Positions 34,314 through 42,845 of a stretch of DNA of 61,830 nt are shown piece by piece. The notes under the pieces are model-generated. The model did no database searches and was not told the DNA's origin. It worked only from the letters and a program-made list of their open reading frames with translations. Origin of the DNA: Deferrisomatales bacterium (lineage in GTDB: Bacteria; Desulfobacterota; Deferrisomatia; Deferrisomatales; JARGFW01); the NCBI GenBank assembly GCA_029211085.1, contig JARGFW010000008.1, positions 1-61,830 of the forward strand, written 5' to 3'. A program made the translations under genes and the position numbers. Numbering within the stretch: the first letter of the stretch is position 1; each line of letters opens with the position of its first letter.

Positions 34314-36301
34314 CAGGATGTCCCCTCCGTCTTGAGCACGATCTGCTGTAGATAGCGCTTGAACAGGGTGATCTGTTTTGTGGTTGCGGTGCCAGTCTCG
34401 GACCCGTAGGCCACCAACCGATACGACACGCTCAACGCGGTAGATGGTGAATCAATGTGTGCCGCTACAAACGGCACGTCCTGGGACATAGATGTGGTAG
34501 AGGCTTGCAGCGAGACGGCACCGAACCAGCCGCTGGCCCCCCATCCGCTGATGTCTGTCCAGGTACCGCCATCAATGGACCGTTGGATTTTCGTGTTTAC
34601 CGTCAGGGCGTCTTGGTCCGCGCAGCCGCTGAAATACAGGTTACAAGTGCTCGAGTACAGCAACAACACCTTGCGGGCGGTACTCCCAACCGTTACCCCT
34701 GGCACCGTCTGCAGCGTAGTCGGGGTGCCAGAAGCGAACGACAGGGTCTGCCCGGCTTCGGTGAAGGCGCTTTGCATCATGTGCACCGCCCCGGTGGCGA
34801 TGACCGTGGTGTCTACCGTGTCCAGATTCCGCAAGTCCCCATTGCTGTAATTCGAAACAAAGCGCCAAATCGAACCATCCCAGCGGCTCAGTGTCCCGGT
34901 CAGCCCTCCTGCGTCATAGCCGTACCACAGGTCGCCCAACTGTTGCGTTGTCGGCGGCGAGCTGGCTGCAGAGTAGAAGGTGACGACCTTGCCGTCTGCG
35001 GTAGCCTGGGCGTCGGAGGCGTCGAGAATGGCTTGGGCGATGTCCGAGTCGCGGCGTGCCACCCATACACCGGACTCGTAGATGTAGATTTTGTTCTTGT
35101 CGTTGGTGTCGAACCAGATGTCGCCTTCCGACTCACCCGCTCCGCTCGGCTCGGTGGACTGGTAGAACGACACGATCGCTCCGTCTGCCGCAGCCTGGGC
35201 TGTTGCTGCCGCCGCGATGGCCTGCACGATGCCTGCATCGAGGGCCGTCAGCCACGTTGCGCCGCTCCAGATATAGAAACTGTTGGAGCCGGCGGTGGTG
35301 TCGACCCACGAGTCGCCCGCGTCCATCCCAGTGGGTGCGCTGTCACTGTAAAACGTGGTGATCTTGCCGTCTGAGGACGCATCGGCCCAGTAGCCATCCA
35401 GGTAGGCCAGGCCGATGGCATTCAGCGGCGCTGCGCGCCAGGCCAGGGTTCCCGCACTACCGTGGGAAACGTCCTCGTAGCGGTAGATGCAGGTCGCATC
35501 CACCGGCACCGCACCATCGGTGTCCACCCAGATGTCGCCGAAAGCCTCGCCCACGGCGCTGGGGGCGGCGTCTTGGAACCACGTCACGATGGCGCCGTCT
35601 GCGGACGGCTCGACCGCCTCGGTGGCCAGCAGAGCCGTGGTCAAAGCCGTCGCGGCGTTCATGGCGTTGGATACCACCACCGACACGGACGTGCCGTCCA
35701 GCGTCCCCGTCACGTCTCCGGCAAAGGCCACGTTGGCGCTGGGCAGGTAGGGATTTTCAGCCGCCAGGCTGGGCTGGATGACCAGCGTGGTGATGAGGCC
35801 GCCGGGGGCGATGACCAGATCGACGTTGCGGATCGCCTGCACGCCGAAGGTGTAGTAGCGGTTGATCGGCGCCCCGTGCACGAACAGGAAGCGTTGGTTG
35901 GGGGGCAGCGAGTGGACCTGTTCTTCGTCTGGGGTGGTGCCAATGACATAGGCCGCGTTGGATGTCGAGGAACGCACGTAGACCAGCCAGCCGTCGATGT
36001 CGGTGTCGGTGTCGGTCCCGGTCCAAGCCCACTCGAATGAGAGGTTGCAGGTGCTGTCGGTGTTGACGGTGTGGTCCACCGCGGTGCCGTCCGCCGCAAT
36101 CGTCGGCGCGGTGATGGCCGCTGCGTTGCGGTCGTTCGAGCGGTCCTGGTTGAAGACGATCGTGGCCACCTGGTCGTTGATGCTGTCGATGTCCACAACT
36201 CGCATGGTCTCGAAAAACGCACGCAACTCATCGAAGTTCTTGCGCACGGATGCCTGCACCGTGGCGCTGAGAGACGAGAGGTTAGGATACCGGATCGCCA
36301 C
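34313..36301 (-). CDS. Tail fibre/tip-like protein with four repeat modules
   Basis: 662 residues, GTG start. The N-terminus (YPNLSSLSATVQASVRKNFD) is a helical virion-binding segment, followed by a fibronectin-like domain (~80-190, WLVYVRSSTSNAAYVIG, NRYYTFGVQAI). Four repeats of about 80-90 residues follow, each of the form DGxIxxFY...GDxWxDT...xYxWxGxxW (GDIWVDTDGAV, GDSWVDTTAGS, GDIWFDTNDKN, GDLWYGYDAGG), as in central tail-tip proteins. The C-terminal ~180 residues form a beta-rich head. Likely the central fibre or adsorption apparatus. Confidence 0.75.
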   Translation of the reverse strand: MAIRYPNLSSLSATVQASVRKNFDELRAFFETMRVVDIDSINDQVATIVFNQDRSNDRNAAAITAPTIAADGTAVDHTVNTDSTCNLSFEWAWTGTDTDTDIDGWLVYVRSSTSNAAYVIGTTPDEEQVHSLPPNQRFLFVHGAPINRYYTFGVQAIRNVDLVIAPGGLITTLVIQPSLAAENPYLPSANVAFAGDVTGTLDGTSVSVVVSNAMNAATALTTALLATEAVEPSADGAIVTWFQDAAPSAVGEAFGDIWVDTDGAVPVDATCIYRYEDVSHGSAGTLAWRAAPLNAIGLAYLDGYWADASSDGKITTFYSDSAPTGMDAGDSWVDTTAGSNSFYIWSGATWLTALDAGIVQAIAAAATAQAAADGAIVSFYQSTEPSGAGESEGDIWFDTNDKNKIYIYESGVWVARRDSDIAQAILDASDAQATADGKVVTFYSAASSPPTTQQLGDLWYGYDAGGLTGTLSRWDGSIWRFVSNYSNGDLRNLDTVDTTVIATGAVHMMQSAFTEAGQTLSFASGTPTTLQTVPGVTVGSTARKVLLLYSSTCNLYFSGCADQDALTVNTKIQRSIDGGTWTDISGWGASGWFGAVSLQASTTSMSQDVPFVAAHIDSPSTALSVSYRLVAYGSETGTATTKQITLFKRYLQQIVLKTEGTS

Positions 36302-36305
36302 AGCC

Positions 36306-38318
36306 TCACCCCCTCTCGGGCTGCGCGAGCTCTTCCATGGAAGACGCCATCTCCACGGAATACACCTCCACCGTGCCGCTGATGACGAGGTGCCAATGGT
36401 CGCCGATCAGGGTGTCCGGCAGGCGCTGCGGGGCGTGACTGGTGACGGTCGCCGTGTACTTGAGGGTGCCGCTCTCGTAGATCGCCACACTCGCCGGGTA
36501 CGCTGCGGCGTAGACGCGGATCGCGCCAAACTGGGTATCGCCAGGGGTCAGCAGCGGTTTGCTGGTCCACGTCAGGGTCGCGACCGAACCACCCTCGAAC
36601 GTGCGTACCTGCCCGGCCGTGTAGTTGTAGAGGGCGAGCTTGTTGCCGTCGTCGTACACAGCCCCGGCCGTGTACTCCACCCCAGCCTCGGAGAAGGTCG
36701 TGAACTGCTGCGTAGCCGGGTTGAAGATGAACGCCCCCCGGGTCGCCGTGGCCCGAGCGGTGGGGTAACCCTTGGGGTGCCCGGTGTCGTGGATGTAGGA
36801 GTAAGAGCTGTCGAAAAATCCGACGTACTCGCCGTTGTACTGGTAGCCGGCGATGGTCCCCGGCAAGTAGGACGCCCACTCCCGTTCGGTGAAGAGCTTT
36901 TCCGTCACCAACTTGCTGCCGCCGAGGCTGACCGACCCGAGGCCCAGCGCGCAGGGGTAGATGATGGTGCCGTTGAGGTCCACGACGCCCCGCCGACTGG
37001 TGCATGCGTAGCCCACTTCCAGGCGGTCGATCGACAGCGCGGACGGGTCGGCGCCGGTGGCGATGGTCGGCACCCCATCGGTGAGCACCAACAGCGAATT
37101 GCCGAGCGGCGCCAGTGCCACGATGCGTTCGGCCACGCTGAACTGGTACGCCACCGGCCAGGCGTGTGGCTGGTAGGGCACCGAGATGCACACAGTGTTG
37201 CCGGTGCCCTCGAACTGCTCGTTCTTCACGAACCCCGCCAGGCTGCCGTTGGGCAGGGCGATGATTCCGATCATGTTGTCGGGGGGAGGCACCCACCCGT
37301 CCGTACCCAACACCGCGCCGTAGCCGGTGAAGGCGTACGTCACATCCGTGGTGTCGGTTCCCTCGGGGACCACTTCCACGAACTGGTACTCGGTTCCGCT
37401 GGAGCCCGTGTTGGTGAAGTAGAGGCGCTTGGTGTCCATCGGCACGTAGGTGTTGTCGCCGGCCACGAAGTCCTGGTCCATGTCGGCCACGTGGAAGGTC
37501 TGCCCGGGGTACGCGGTCACCTCGTTGGACACCGGGCTGGGCGGCCCCTCTTCCCCGTACTCGTTGACGAACGTCATCACCGCGGCCCTGGTGATGGCCG
37601 TGGTCGGGTCGCTGTCGGTGGCCGTGCCCGTGACCGACAACGTGACCGCCTGCGTCGGGGATGGCACCCCCACGTCGAAACACAGCGGGTAGACAGGCGT
37701 CCCGGTGGCGGCTATGGCCTCGTTGAGCACCTTCGGCTTGCCGTTGCCGGTGTAGTAGAGGCGTTGGTACCAGTCGTTGGGGATCGGCCCACGGGCGACC
37801 TGCACCTCGTCGGTCCATCCGAACCAGATGACGGCGTCTTCCGGGTCCGGCTGGTAGCGGAAGATGGTCTGGTAGGGAGGCCACGAGGACGTGATGGTGT
37901 GCGTACCCCCTCCGGCGGCGGCCGTGATGGCGACCATGTTGCCCGCTCCGACCGGCAACGCCGAGTGCAGGGTGATCTTGTCCGCGCTCACCACGCCGAC
38001 GTAGTAGTCCGTGGCGAGCGCCAGACCGGCCGGGAGCGTGCCCGTGGTGGTCAACTGCACATGCTCACCGCTGACGAAGGCGTGTCCGGTCACCGTGATG
38101 TGATCGGCAGTGCCAGAGGCGTCGATCAGCACGGAAGCGTCGGTGAACGTGTCGGTCGGGTAGGCCAGCGGAGTGCCCAGCAGGGACGTTGCCTTCCACG
38201 GCAGCAGCGACCCTCCGGTGAACCGGCAGTTCACAGCCGCCGTCGCTGCGCTGTCCGGCAATAGGTGCGGAGCGACCTTGGGCGCGATGCCCTGGAACGA
38301 GCGCAGGGTGATCTTCAT
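36306..38318 (-). CDS. Tail tube/knob structural protein (gp12-like candidate)
   Basis: 670 residues. It opens with TLRSFQGIAPKVAPHLLPDS and AAVNCRFTGGSLLPWK, a start I associate with podovirus tail tubular protein B-like proteins. The remainder is almost wholly beta strands with domains around 60-150 (Ig-like, HITVTGHAFVSGEHVQL), 240-340 and a propeller-like C-terminal half (GNSLLVLTDGVPTIATG, YQYNGEYVGFFDSSYSYIH). It overlaps the downstream end of the adaptor gene by ATGA, consistent with co-assembly of the tail stub. Assignment rests on context plus the N-terminus. Confidence 0.7.
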   Translation of the reverse strand: MKITLRSFQGIAPKVAPHLLPDSAATAAVNCRFTGGSLLPWKATSLLGTPLAYPTDTFTDASVLIDASGTADHITVTGHAFVSGEHVQLTTTGTLPAGLALATDYYVGVVSADKITLHSALPVGAGNMVAITAAAGGGTHTITSSWPPYQTIFRYQPDPEDAVIWFGWTDEVQVARGPIPNDWYQRLYYTGNGKPKVLNEAIAATGTPVYPLCFDVGVPSPTQAVTLSVTGTATDSDPTTAITRAAVMTFVNEYGEEGPPSPVSNEVTAYPGQTFHVADMDQDFVAGDNTYVPMDTKRLYFTNTGSSGTEYQFVEVVPEGTDTTDVTYAFTGYGAVLGTDGWVPPPDNMIGIIALPNGSLAGFVKNEQFEGTGNTVCISVPYQPHAWPVAYQFSVAERIVALAPLGNSLLVLTDGVPTIATGADPSALSIDRLEVGYACTSRRGVVDLNGTIIYPCALGLGSVSLGGSKLVTEKLFTEREWASYLPGTIAGYQYNGEYVGFFDSSYSYIHDTGHPKGYPTARATATRGAFIFNPATQQFTTFSEAGVEYTAGAVYDDGNKLALYNYTAGQVRTFEGGSVATLTWTSKPLLTPGDTQFGAIRVYAAAYPASVAIYESGTLKYTATVTSHAPQRLPDTLIGDHWHLVISGTVEVYSVEMASSMEELAQPERG

Positions 38319-39010
38319 GGGGCCGGCTGCCTGCCACCGGAGGCTGCGGAGGCCCCGGGGGCGTCGGGGGCGGCGGCCCGTTCGACCTGTGCGTGCAACC
38401 CGAGCCCCTGGACGAACTGCTTGTAGAAGGCGTCGGAACGCGCCAGGTTGCCAACGCTGGCGGTGTCCTTGGCGAACGCCCGGTAGAGCATGTAGTCCAT
38501 CAGCGGCGTCTCGTAGACATCAGCCAGGGCGATGGTCGAGGCGGCGGTGGCAAGGTCGGTAGGCGGCCCGGCCAGGATCGCTTCGACCTGCGCGGTGGTG
38601 CCGGTCGGCTGCGGCGGGTAGACCCAGAAGACCCTGGGATCTTTGTCGTCGTAGAGAAACCCCTTGACCGTGGCGTCGGCATTGGCGGCGATGGACCATT
38701 CCGGGTCGGCGTTGTCCAGGTCGGAGCGGTTTAGGGGCCGGATTGCACGCCCCGGCACCGCGCCGGCGGCACCCATGTTGCGCGTCACTTCCAACAGTTG
38801 GTGGTAGGTGGCGCCGATGCTTTGCCGTGCGCCGGCCACCAGGGCGATGCTGGTCGTGGTGGTGCACACGTTGGGTTTCAAGATGGCGATGGCGCGCTGT
38901 GCCGAGTTCAGCCACCCCAACAGTTCCGCGGCCGTCCAGCGCACGTTGGACGTGTCACTCAGCGTCAACTCGACCTTGTCGATGATGGCCGTACCGGTCA
39001 GCGTGCCCAT
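38315..39010 (-). CDS. Phage adaptor (head-tail connector) protein
   Basis: 231 residues. It starts TGTAIIDKVELTLSDTSNVR-W-TAAELLGWLNSAQRAIA, the signature of a podovirus adaptor family (DUF6682-like) that joins portal and tail tube. The core is beta-rich with FWVYPPQPTGTTAQVEAILA, then helices MDYMLYRAFAKDTASVG and ARSDAFYKQFVQGLG. The last 25 residues are Ala/Pro-rich and disordered. Its place between portal/coat and tail-tube genes fits. Confidence 0.78.
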   Translation of the reverse strand: MGTLTGTAIIDKVELTLSDTSNVRWTAAELLGWLNSAQRAIAILKPNVCTTTTSIALVAGARQSIGATYHQLLEVTRNMGAAGAVPGRAIRPLNRSDLDNADPEWSIAANADATVKGFLYDDKDPRVFWVYPPQPTGTTAQVEAILAGPPTDLATAASTIALADVYETPLMDYMLYRAFAKDTASVGNLARSDAFYKQFVQGLGLHAQVERAAAPDAPGASAASGGRQPAP

Positions 39011-39028
39011 GCGTCCTGTCCTTTCCGC

Positions 39029-39646
39029 TTACGCGAACGCCCACTGGACCTTGCGGCCCGTGCGTAGCGCAGCGCCGGTGTCGACCGCGCGCATGATGGC
39101 TTGCTCCAAGTGAGGTGAGACCATGGTCATGATGCCCGCAGGCCCCGCCAGGTGCAGCACGCTGTCTTGAAACAGGTGGTCGTAGGTACCGTTCCACGGC
39201 AGGTCATCGTCCATGCTTTCCAGCGCCGGCGGCCGTGCGTACATCGGCATGTGCAAGGTGAACGCCACCGTGGTGGTTGGGTAGAGCTGCACCAGCGAGC
39301 CGCGGATCTCGTACTCGGCCGGGACGGCGTCGGCCGCCGTCACGTAATGGGACCGCGGCCGGGAGAGGGGCCGGAGGGTAGCGATCTGCGTGCTACCCCC
39401 CGACGTGTACTCGAGGAACGGCAACTCGTCGGCCACGCCCAGGAACAACTCGGGCAGATCGACGGTGGTGGTACCGATGGCGTGGGTATCGCTCTCCCAT
39501 GGGTCGCGAAGAAGGTCGCTACGGGCCTCCCACAGCCGGCGCGCAATGACATCCTGCACCGCCTGCGCGGCGTCCACGAAGGCGATGGAGGGAGGCATGA
39601 GCTTCAGGCGTGGCAGCACCCGGGCGAACAACTCGGCGACGGTCAT
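39029..39646 (-). CDS. Head-tail joining / minor structural protein
   Basis: 205 residues. Helical N-terminus (MTVAELFARVLPRLKLMPPS, DAAQAVQDVIARRLWEARSD) then a beta-rich middle with conserved-looking YEIRGSLVQLYPTTTVAFTL, and C-terminal helices. The layout parallels the adaptor downstream, so it may be a second connector ring protein. Family not named with certainty. Confidence 0.6.
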   Translation of the reverse strand: MTVAELFARVLPRLKLMPPSIAFVDAAQAVQDVIARRLWEARSDLLRDPWESDTHAIGTTTVDLPELFLGVADELPFLEYTSGGSTQIATLRPLSRPRSHYVTAADAVPAEYEIRGSLVQLYPTTTVAFTLHMPMYARPPALESMDDDLPWNGTYDHLFQDSVLHLAGPAGIMTMVSPHLEQAIMRAVDTGAALRTGRKVQWAFA

Positions 39647-39649
39647 GGG

Positions 39650-39997
39650 CTACCCCTTGCGCGGCTTGCGCGGCTTGCGCACCGGCGCCGGGTCGGCGGC
39701 GGCGGCATCCGGGTCGGTACCGGTACGCACGGGCGGGAACACACCGGCCAACGGATCTTCCGGGGTGGGCTCCTCCACGAACTCGGTAGTGACCACCGCG
39801 GGATCTTCCGCGGCGGCCAGGTCCGGCCCGGGGCTCGGCTTCCCGGTGCCAACGACGATGGGGTGGACGATCTTGCGCCCGATCCTGGCCTCTTCCGGGG
39901 TGGGATCGTAGGGCACCAGGTAGGGCTGTGCGTTGAGCACGGGCGTCTTCGGGAAGAGCCCGCCCGTGTTGGTGTTCAGCAGGTACTGGATGGCCAT
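39650..39997 (-). CDS. Hypothetical structural protein with disordered basic tail
   Basis: 115 residues from ATG 39997 (AAGGAGAACGACACC upstream). N-terminus MAIQYLLNTNTGGLFPKTPV, then a Pro/Asp/Glu-rich low-complexity region ending in PVRKPRKPRKG. Such short proteins between coat and tail genes can be head decoration or completion proteins; nothing more specific can be said. Confidence 0.55.
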   Translation of the reverse strand: MAIQYLLNTNTGGLFPKTPVLNAQPYLVPYDPTPEEARIGRKIVHPIVVGTGKPSPGPDLAAAEDPAVVTTEFVEEPTPEDPLAGVFPPVRTGTDPDAAAADPAPVRKPRKPRKG

Positions 39998-40010
39998 GGT
40001 GTCGTTCTCC

Positions 40011-40265
40011 TTACGCCGCCTGGGTGACGGCCGTGAACACGCACGCCGTGCGTACGCCCTTGTTGCAGTAGAGGCCGGTGGTGCCAGTCGCCACGTCGGT
40101 GTCGATGAACAGGCACCCCTTGGCGTAGCCGGCGTCGCCGTCCGTGGGTACCGTGGTACCGGTGGCGAAGAGGATGTCGCCCCGCCAGTCGCGCAGCAGG
40201 GCGTTGACGCTGGCGGTGGCCGCCCTGTCACCCGTGAGGGTGATGGTATCCATCAAGAAAGGCAT
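40011..40265 (-). CDS. Virion-type protein sharing a module with the next gene
   Basis: 84 residues. The pattern DTITLTGDRAATASVNALLR, DILFATGTTVPTDGDAGYAK and GCLFIDTDV is repeated at the N-terminus of the adjacent 336-residue protein (VTITGDRVSAVGPKALIRDA, AAGTTVPADAGSGYAVGCTF), so the two derive from a tandem duplication. Beta-rich; probably a capsid-associated or decoration protein. Confidence 0.65.
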   Translation of the reverse strand: MPFLMDTITLTGDRAATASVNALLRDWRGDILFATGTTVPTDGDAGYAKGCLFIDTDVATGTTGLYCNKGVRTACVFTAVTQAA

Positions 40266-40277
40266 GGCGCGTCTCCC

Positions 40278-41288
40278 TTAGCAGGCCCGCAGGATCATGT
40301 AGGACACCAGGTGATCGGTGCTCGGGTCGTCCGCGAAGGTCAGCGTGACCGTGTCGGCGGCACTGATGATGGCGTCGGACAACAGCCGCGGGGTGGAGCC
40401 CTTGTCGATGAGCTGTGCCACCAGGATGTCGGTGGTCAGGGCGCCCGTCACGGTAACGGCTTCCGCGGCGGCCCCGCCGAGCGTGGTGTGCACCCCGGCG
40501 TAGGCGATGTAGTAGGCCGGTACCGCGTGGGCCACGGGGGCGAACACCGCGTAGGAGATGGTGTGTGCGGCCAACGGGTTGGTGCTCAGGTACACGGTCG
40601 TCGCGTCGGCCCCGACTGCGGCCCCGCCGACCTGGTCGGTGTCGTCCGACACCGAGAAACTCGCGAAGGCGATGTCGCCCACCGTGCTCCCGGTGGTGGT
40701 GATGGTGTTGGTCGCGGCCCCCGCGGCGTCTGCCACACTCACCTGCGTGCCGGCGTGCGTGCACACCCACCCGGGCATGATGTCCTGGTCGAGTACGGCG
40801 CACTGCACGGCGTGCGCGGTCAGCGGATCGGCACTCAGTTCGGGGGTGATGGTGTTGGCGGTGGGCACCGCCTGAATCACGTAGTCGCCGTCGTCGGAGA
40901 GGCTGAACTGGTAGAACAGCGGGTCGGTGGTCACCCCAGCGTTCTCGTAGTGGGTGATGACCGGCAGCGCCGTCTGGCCGTTGGAGCAGGCCACAGCACG
41001 GAACGCCTGGCCGATGTTCCAGCCGGGCACGGGCGCCGACACACGGAACTTGCACGAGGTGGCGCTGCCCTGGTTGGTGAAGTTGGCCGGACTCCCGCCG
41101 CCGCCATTGGTCTTGACGAAGGTGCAGCCTACCGCGTAGCCGGAGCCAGCGTCGGCGGGGACCGTGGTGCCTGCCGCCATGAGCATGTTGCCGGAGGCGT
41201 CTCGGATGAGGGCCTTGGGTCCAACTGCGGAGACCCGATCGCCGGTGATGGTGACGGTGCCGATGTGTGCGTTCTGAAACAGTGCCAT
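40278..41288 (-). CDS. Capsid-associated/decoration-type protein
   Basis: 336 residues from ATG 41288 (AAGGAGACTCGAC upstream); the longer frame is a Thr/Pro-rich shadow. Residues 1-85 duplicate the neighbouring 84-residue protein. The rest is repetitive beta structure with recurrent DPLTAHAVQCAVLD, NPLAAHTISYAVF and DPSTDHLVSYMIL elements, at least three copies of a ~70-90-residue unit. Position between coat and tail genes suggests a head fibre or decoration protein. Confidence 0.65.
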   Translation of the reverse strand: MALFQNAHIGTVTITGDRVSAVGPKALIRDASGNMLMAAGTTVPADAGSGYAVGCTFVKTNGGGGSPANFTNQGSATSCKFRVSAPVPGWNIGQAFRAVACSNGQTALPVITHYENAGVTTDPLFYQFSLSDDGDYVIQAVPTANTITPELSADPLTAHAVQCAVLDQDIMPGWVCTHAGTQVSVADAAGAATNTITTTGSTVGDIAFASFSVSDDTDQVGGAAVGADATTVYLSTNPLAAHTISYAVFAPVAHAVPAYYIAYAGVHTTLGGAAAEAVTVTGALTTDILVAQLIDKGSTPRLLSDAIISAADTVTLTFADDPSTDHLVSYMILRAC

Positions 41289-41324
41289 GTCGAGTCTCCT
41301 TGTAGGGTCACATAAAGAAGGGAG

Positions 41325-41347
41325 CGGCCCCCCAGGATGGGGGGCCG
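41325..41347. terminator. Perfect hairpin upstream of the 336-residue virion gene
   Basis: CGGCCCCCC-AGGAT-GGGGGGCCG, 9-bp stem, 5-nt loop, in the gap between 41356 and 41288. On the minus strand it is followed by CTCCCTTCTTTATG, a weak T-rich tail. Probably a partial terminator limiting expression beyond the coat region. Confidence 0.6.
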
Positions 41348-41355
41348 TCTCGGGG

Positions 41356-41817
41356 TTAGACGTTGGTGACGGAGCTACTGCAGTCGATCCCGACCATCGT
41401 GATCTGGATCTTGCCGTTGTCGGTGAGGGTACCGCCTTGGACCAACACGCGCAGTTCGCAGTAGACTGCGGCCTCGATCGGCTGCGGGAAGGTGGCCGTG
41501 GTCGGCCCCATGGTGGCGAGCGTGAGCATGTCGGTCGCGGCCACGTACTCGTCGGTGCCATCGTGGACGGAGTAGGTGCAGGTTCCGGTGCCACCGGCTG
41601 CGACCCGGGTCATCGCCATGTGGCAGGAAAGGATGACGCTGTTCGCCGGGATGGCGAACAGATTCACCACGTCGGTGTTGATGAGCTTGGTGGTGGAGGT
41701 GAGCAGGGTGTCCAGATCGAACTCCCGTTTCATGACCCACAGGTTGCCGCCACCGGCGGCGGGCTTGAGGCTGACATTGGTGTCAGCGGCGGTTGATGCA
41801 CTGGGGCGATCGGCCAT
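41356..41817 (-). CDS. Small virion protein downstream of the coat gene
   Basis: 153 residues. A Ser/Ala-rich N-terminus then beta strands (NLWVMKREFDLDTLLTSTT, NSVILSCHMAMTRVAAGGTG, AAVYCELRVLVQGGTL). Immediate position after the major coat gene and between two strong hairpins is typical of a decoration or head-stabilising protein. No family recognised. Confidence 0.6.
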   Translation of the reverse strand: MADRPSASTAADTNVSLKPAAGGGNLWVMKREFDLDTLLTSTTKLINTDVVNLFAIPANSVILSCHMAMTRVAAGGTGTCTYSVHDGTDEYVAATDMLTLATMGPTTATFPQPIEAAVYCELRVLVQGGTLTDNGKIQITMVGIDCSSSVTNV

Positions 41818-41841
41818 AGTCGTACTCCTTTCGAAAGATCA

Positions 41842-41866
41842 GGTGGGGTGCATGATGCACCCCACC
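41842..41866. terminator. Strong hairpin just after the coat gene
   Basis: GGTGGGGTGCA-TGA-TGCACCCCACC, a perfect 11-bp stem with a 3-nt loop, 12 nt past the coat stop. On the minus strand the tail is TGATCTTTCG, so termination would be partial. It may also protect coat mRNA from 3' decay. Confidence 0.65.
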
Positions 41867-41877
41867 GGGTTGAAGGT

Positions 41878-42825
41878 TTAGCCGGCCTGCACGGCGGCGT
41901 AGCCCATGTACTTCGGGTTCACGACCTTGTAGCCGTAGACCTGCAGGCCCTCCATCGCGCTGCCGAAGGTGTCCTGCAATTCGAGCGTGCGCTGCTTCAC
42001 CAACTGGCTGGCGAAGGTGAGTGCACCCTTGTGGCCGAAGATCACGGGCCAGATGGCGGTGGCGCCGGTCCCAGAGAGAGCCGTCAGGTTGTTGGATGCG
42101 TAGATCTTGAAGTTGTCGATCATGCCGATGCGGCCGTTGCGCAGGGTCTGGTTCGAGCTGTCACCCGTGAACAGGGCGGTGCGCAGGTCAGACTTCTGGA
42201 TACGGTTGGTGATGACGGTCGGCATGACCATCCAGCGCTCGGCGTCTTCCGGCACGGCCTGCTCGGTGAGCACGCTGGCGGCGTCGGCGACTATGTCGAG
42301 CACGTTGGCCTTGGTCGCCACCAGCGGCGCTGCCGTGGTGCCCATGTTGTAGGCACCGCTCTTGGCGCCAGCGGTCAGGCCGTAGTTGCTGGAGTTGGCT
42401 TCGCTGGCGATGTTGCCGAGCACATCGGTGTCGATGGTGATGCCCATCGCTTCGGAAGCGTCCGAGGCCCACTCGTCCAGGGCGTTGATGTCGAACTGCT
42501 TCTCGTCCAGCGTGTCGAGGCCGACCGAGTAGAACTTGGCCTTGTCGATCTGCAGCTCGACGGCAGTGGGCTCATGGAACTGCCGGGCGGTGCGCAGGTC
42601 CATGTTGCGCGTGTAGTCGGAAATGGTCACGGCGGGACGGGTACGGATGATGACCGTGTCGCCCTGGTTCTTGATCTCACCCTCGTAGTCACGCTGGGCG
42701 ATCTCGCCGAAGACGGTCTTGTCGTAGAACTTGAGCAAGAGCTTCTTGGCGTAGATGACCGGCGTGTATTTGCTGGCGTGGTCGGAACTGTAGTTCGGGT
42801 ATGACCCTGCGGTCGGAAATGACAT
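41878..42825 (-). CDS. Major capsid protein
   Basis: 315 residues, AGAAGGAGCAAGTC before ATG. The sequence shows the usual coat features: N-terminal arm with YAKKLLLKFYDKTVFGEIAQ, an E-loop-like basic region (GDTVIIRTRPAVTISDYTRN), a spine helix (DEWASDASEAMGITIDTDVL) and P-domain strands near the end (AIWPVIFGHKGALTFASQLV, LQVYGYKVVNPKYMGYAAVQ). It lies directly after the scaffold gene and is followed by a strong hairpin. HK97-fold membership is assumed from family knowledge. Confidence 0.85.
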   Translation of the reverse strand: MSFPTAGSYPNYSSDHASKYTPVIYAKKLLLKFYDKTVFGEIAQRDYEGEIKNQGDTVIIRTRPAVTISDYTRNMDLRTARQFHEPTAVELQIDKAKFYSVGLDTLDEKQFDINALDEWASDASEAMGITIDTDVLGNIASEANSSNYGLTAGAKSGAYNMGTTAAPLVATKANVLDIVADAASVLTEQAVPEDAERWMVMPTVITNRIQKSDLRTALFTGDSSNQTLRNGRIGMIDNFKIYASNNLTALSGTGATAIWPVIFGHKGALTFASQLVKQRTLELQDTFGSAMEGLQVYGYKVVNPKYMGYAAVQAG

Positions 42826-42845
42826 GACTTGCTCCTTCTACCGGC

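Noticed and set aside
35710-37884. 724-codon minus-strand ORF overlapping two tail genes
   Set aside because: Arg/His/Pro-rich shadow of the real frames at 34313-36301 and 36306-38318, which have structural-protein features and proper starts.
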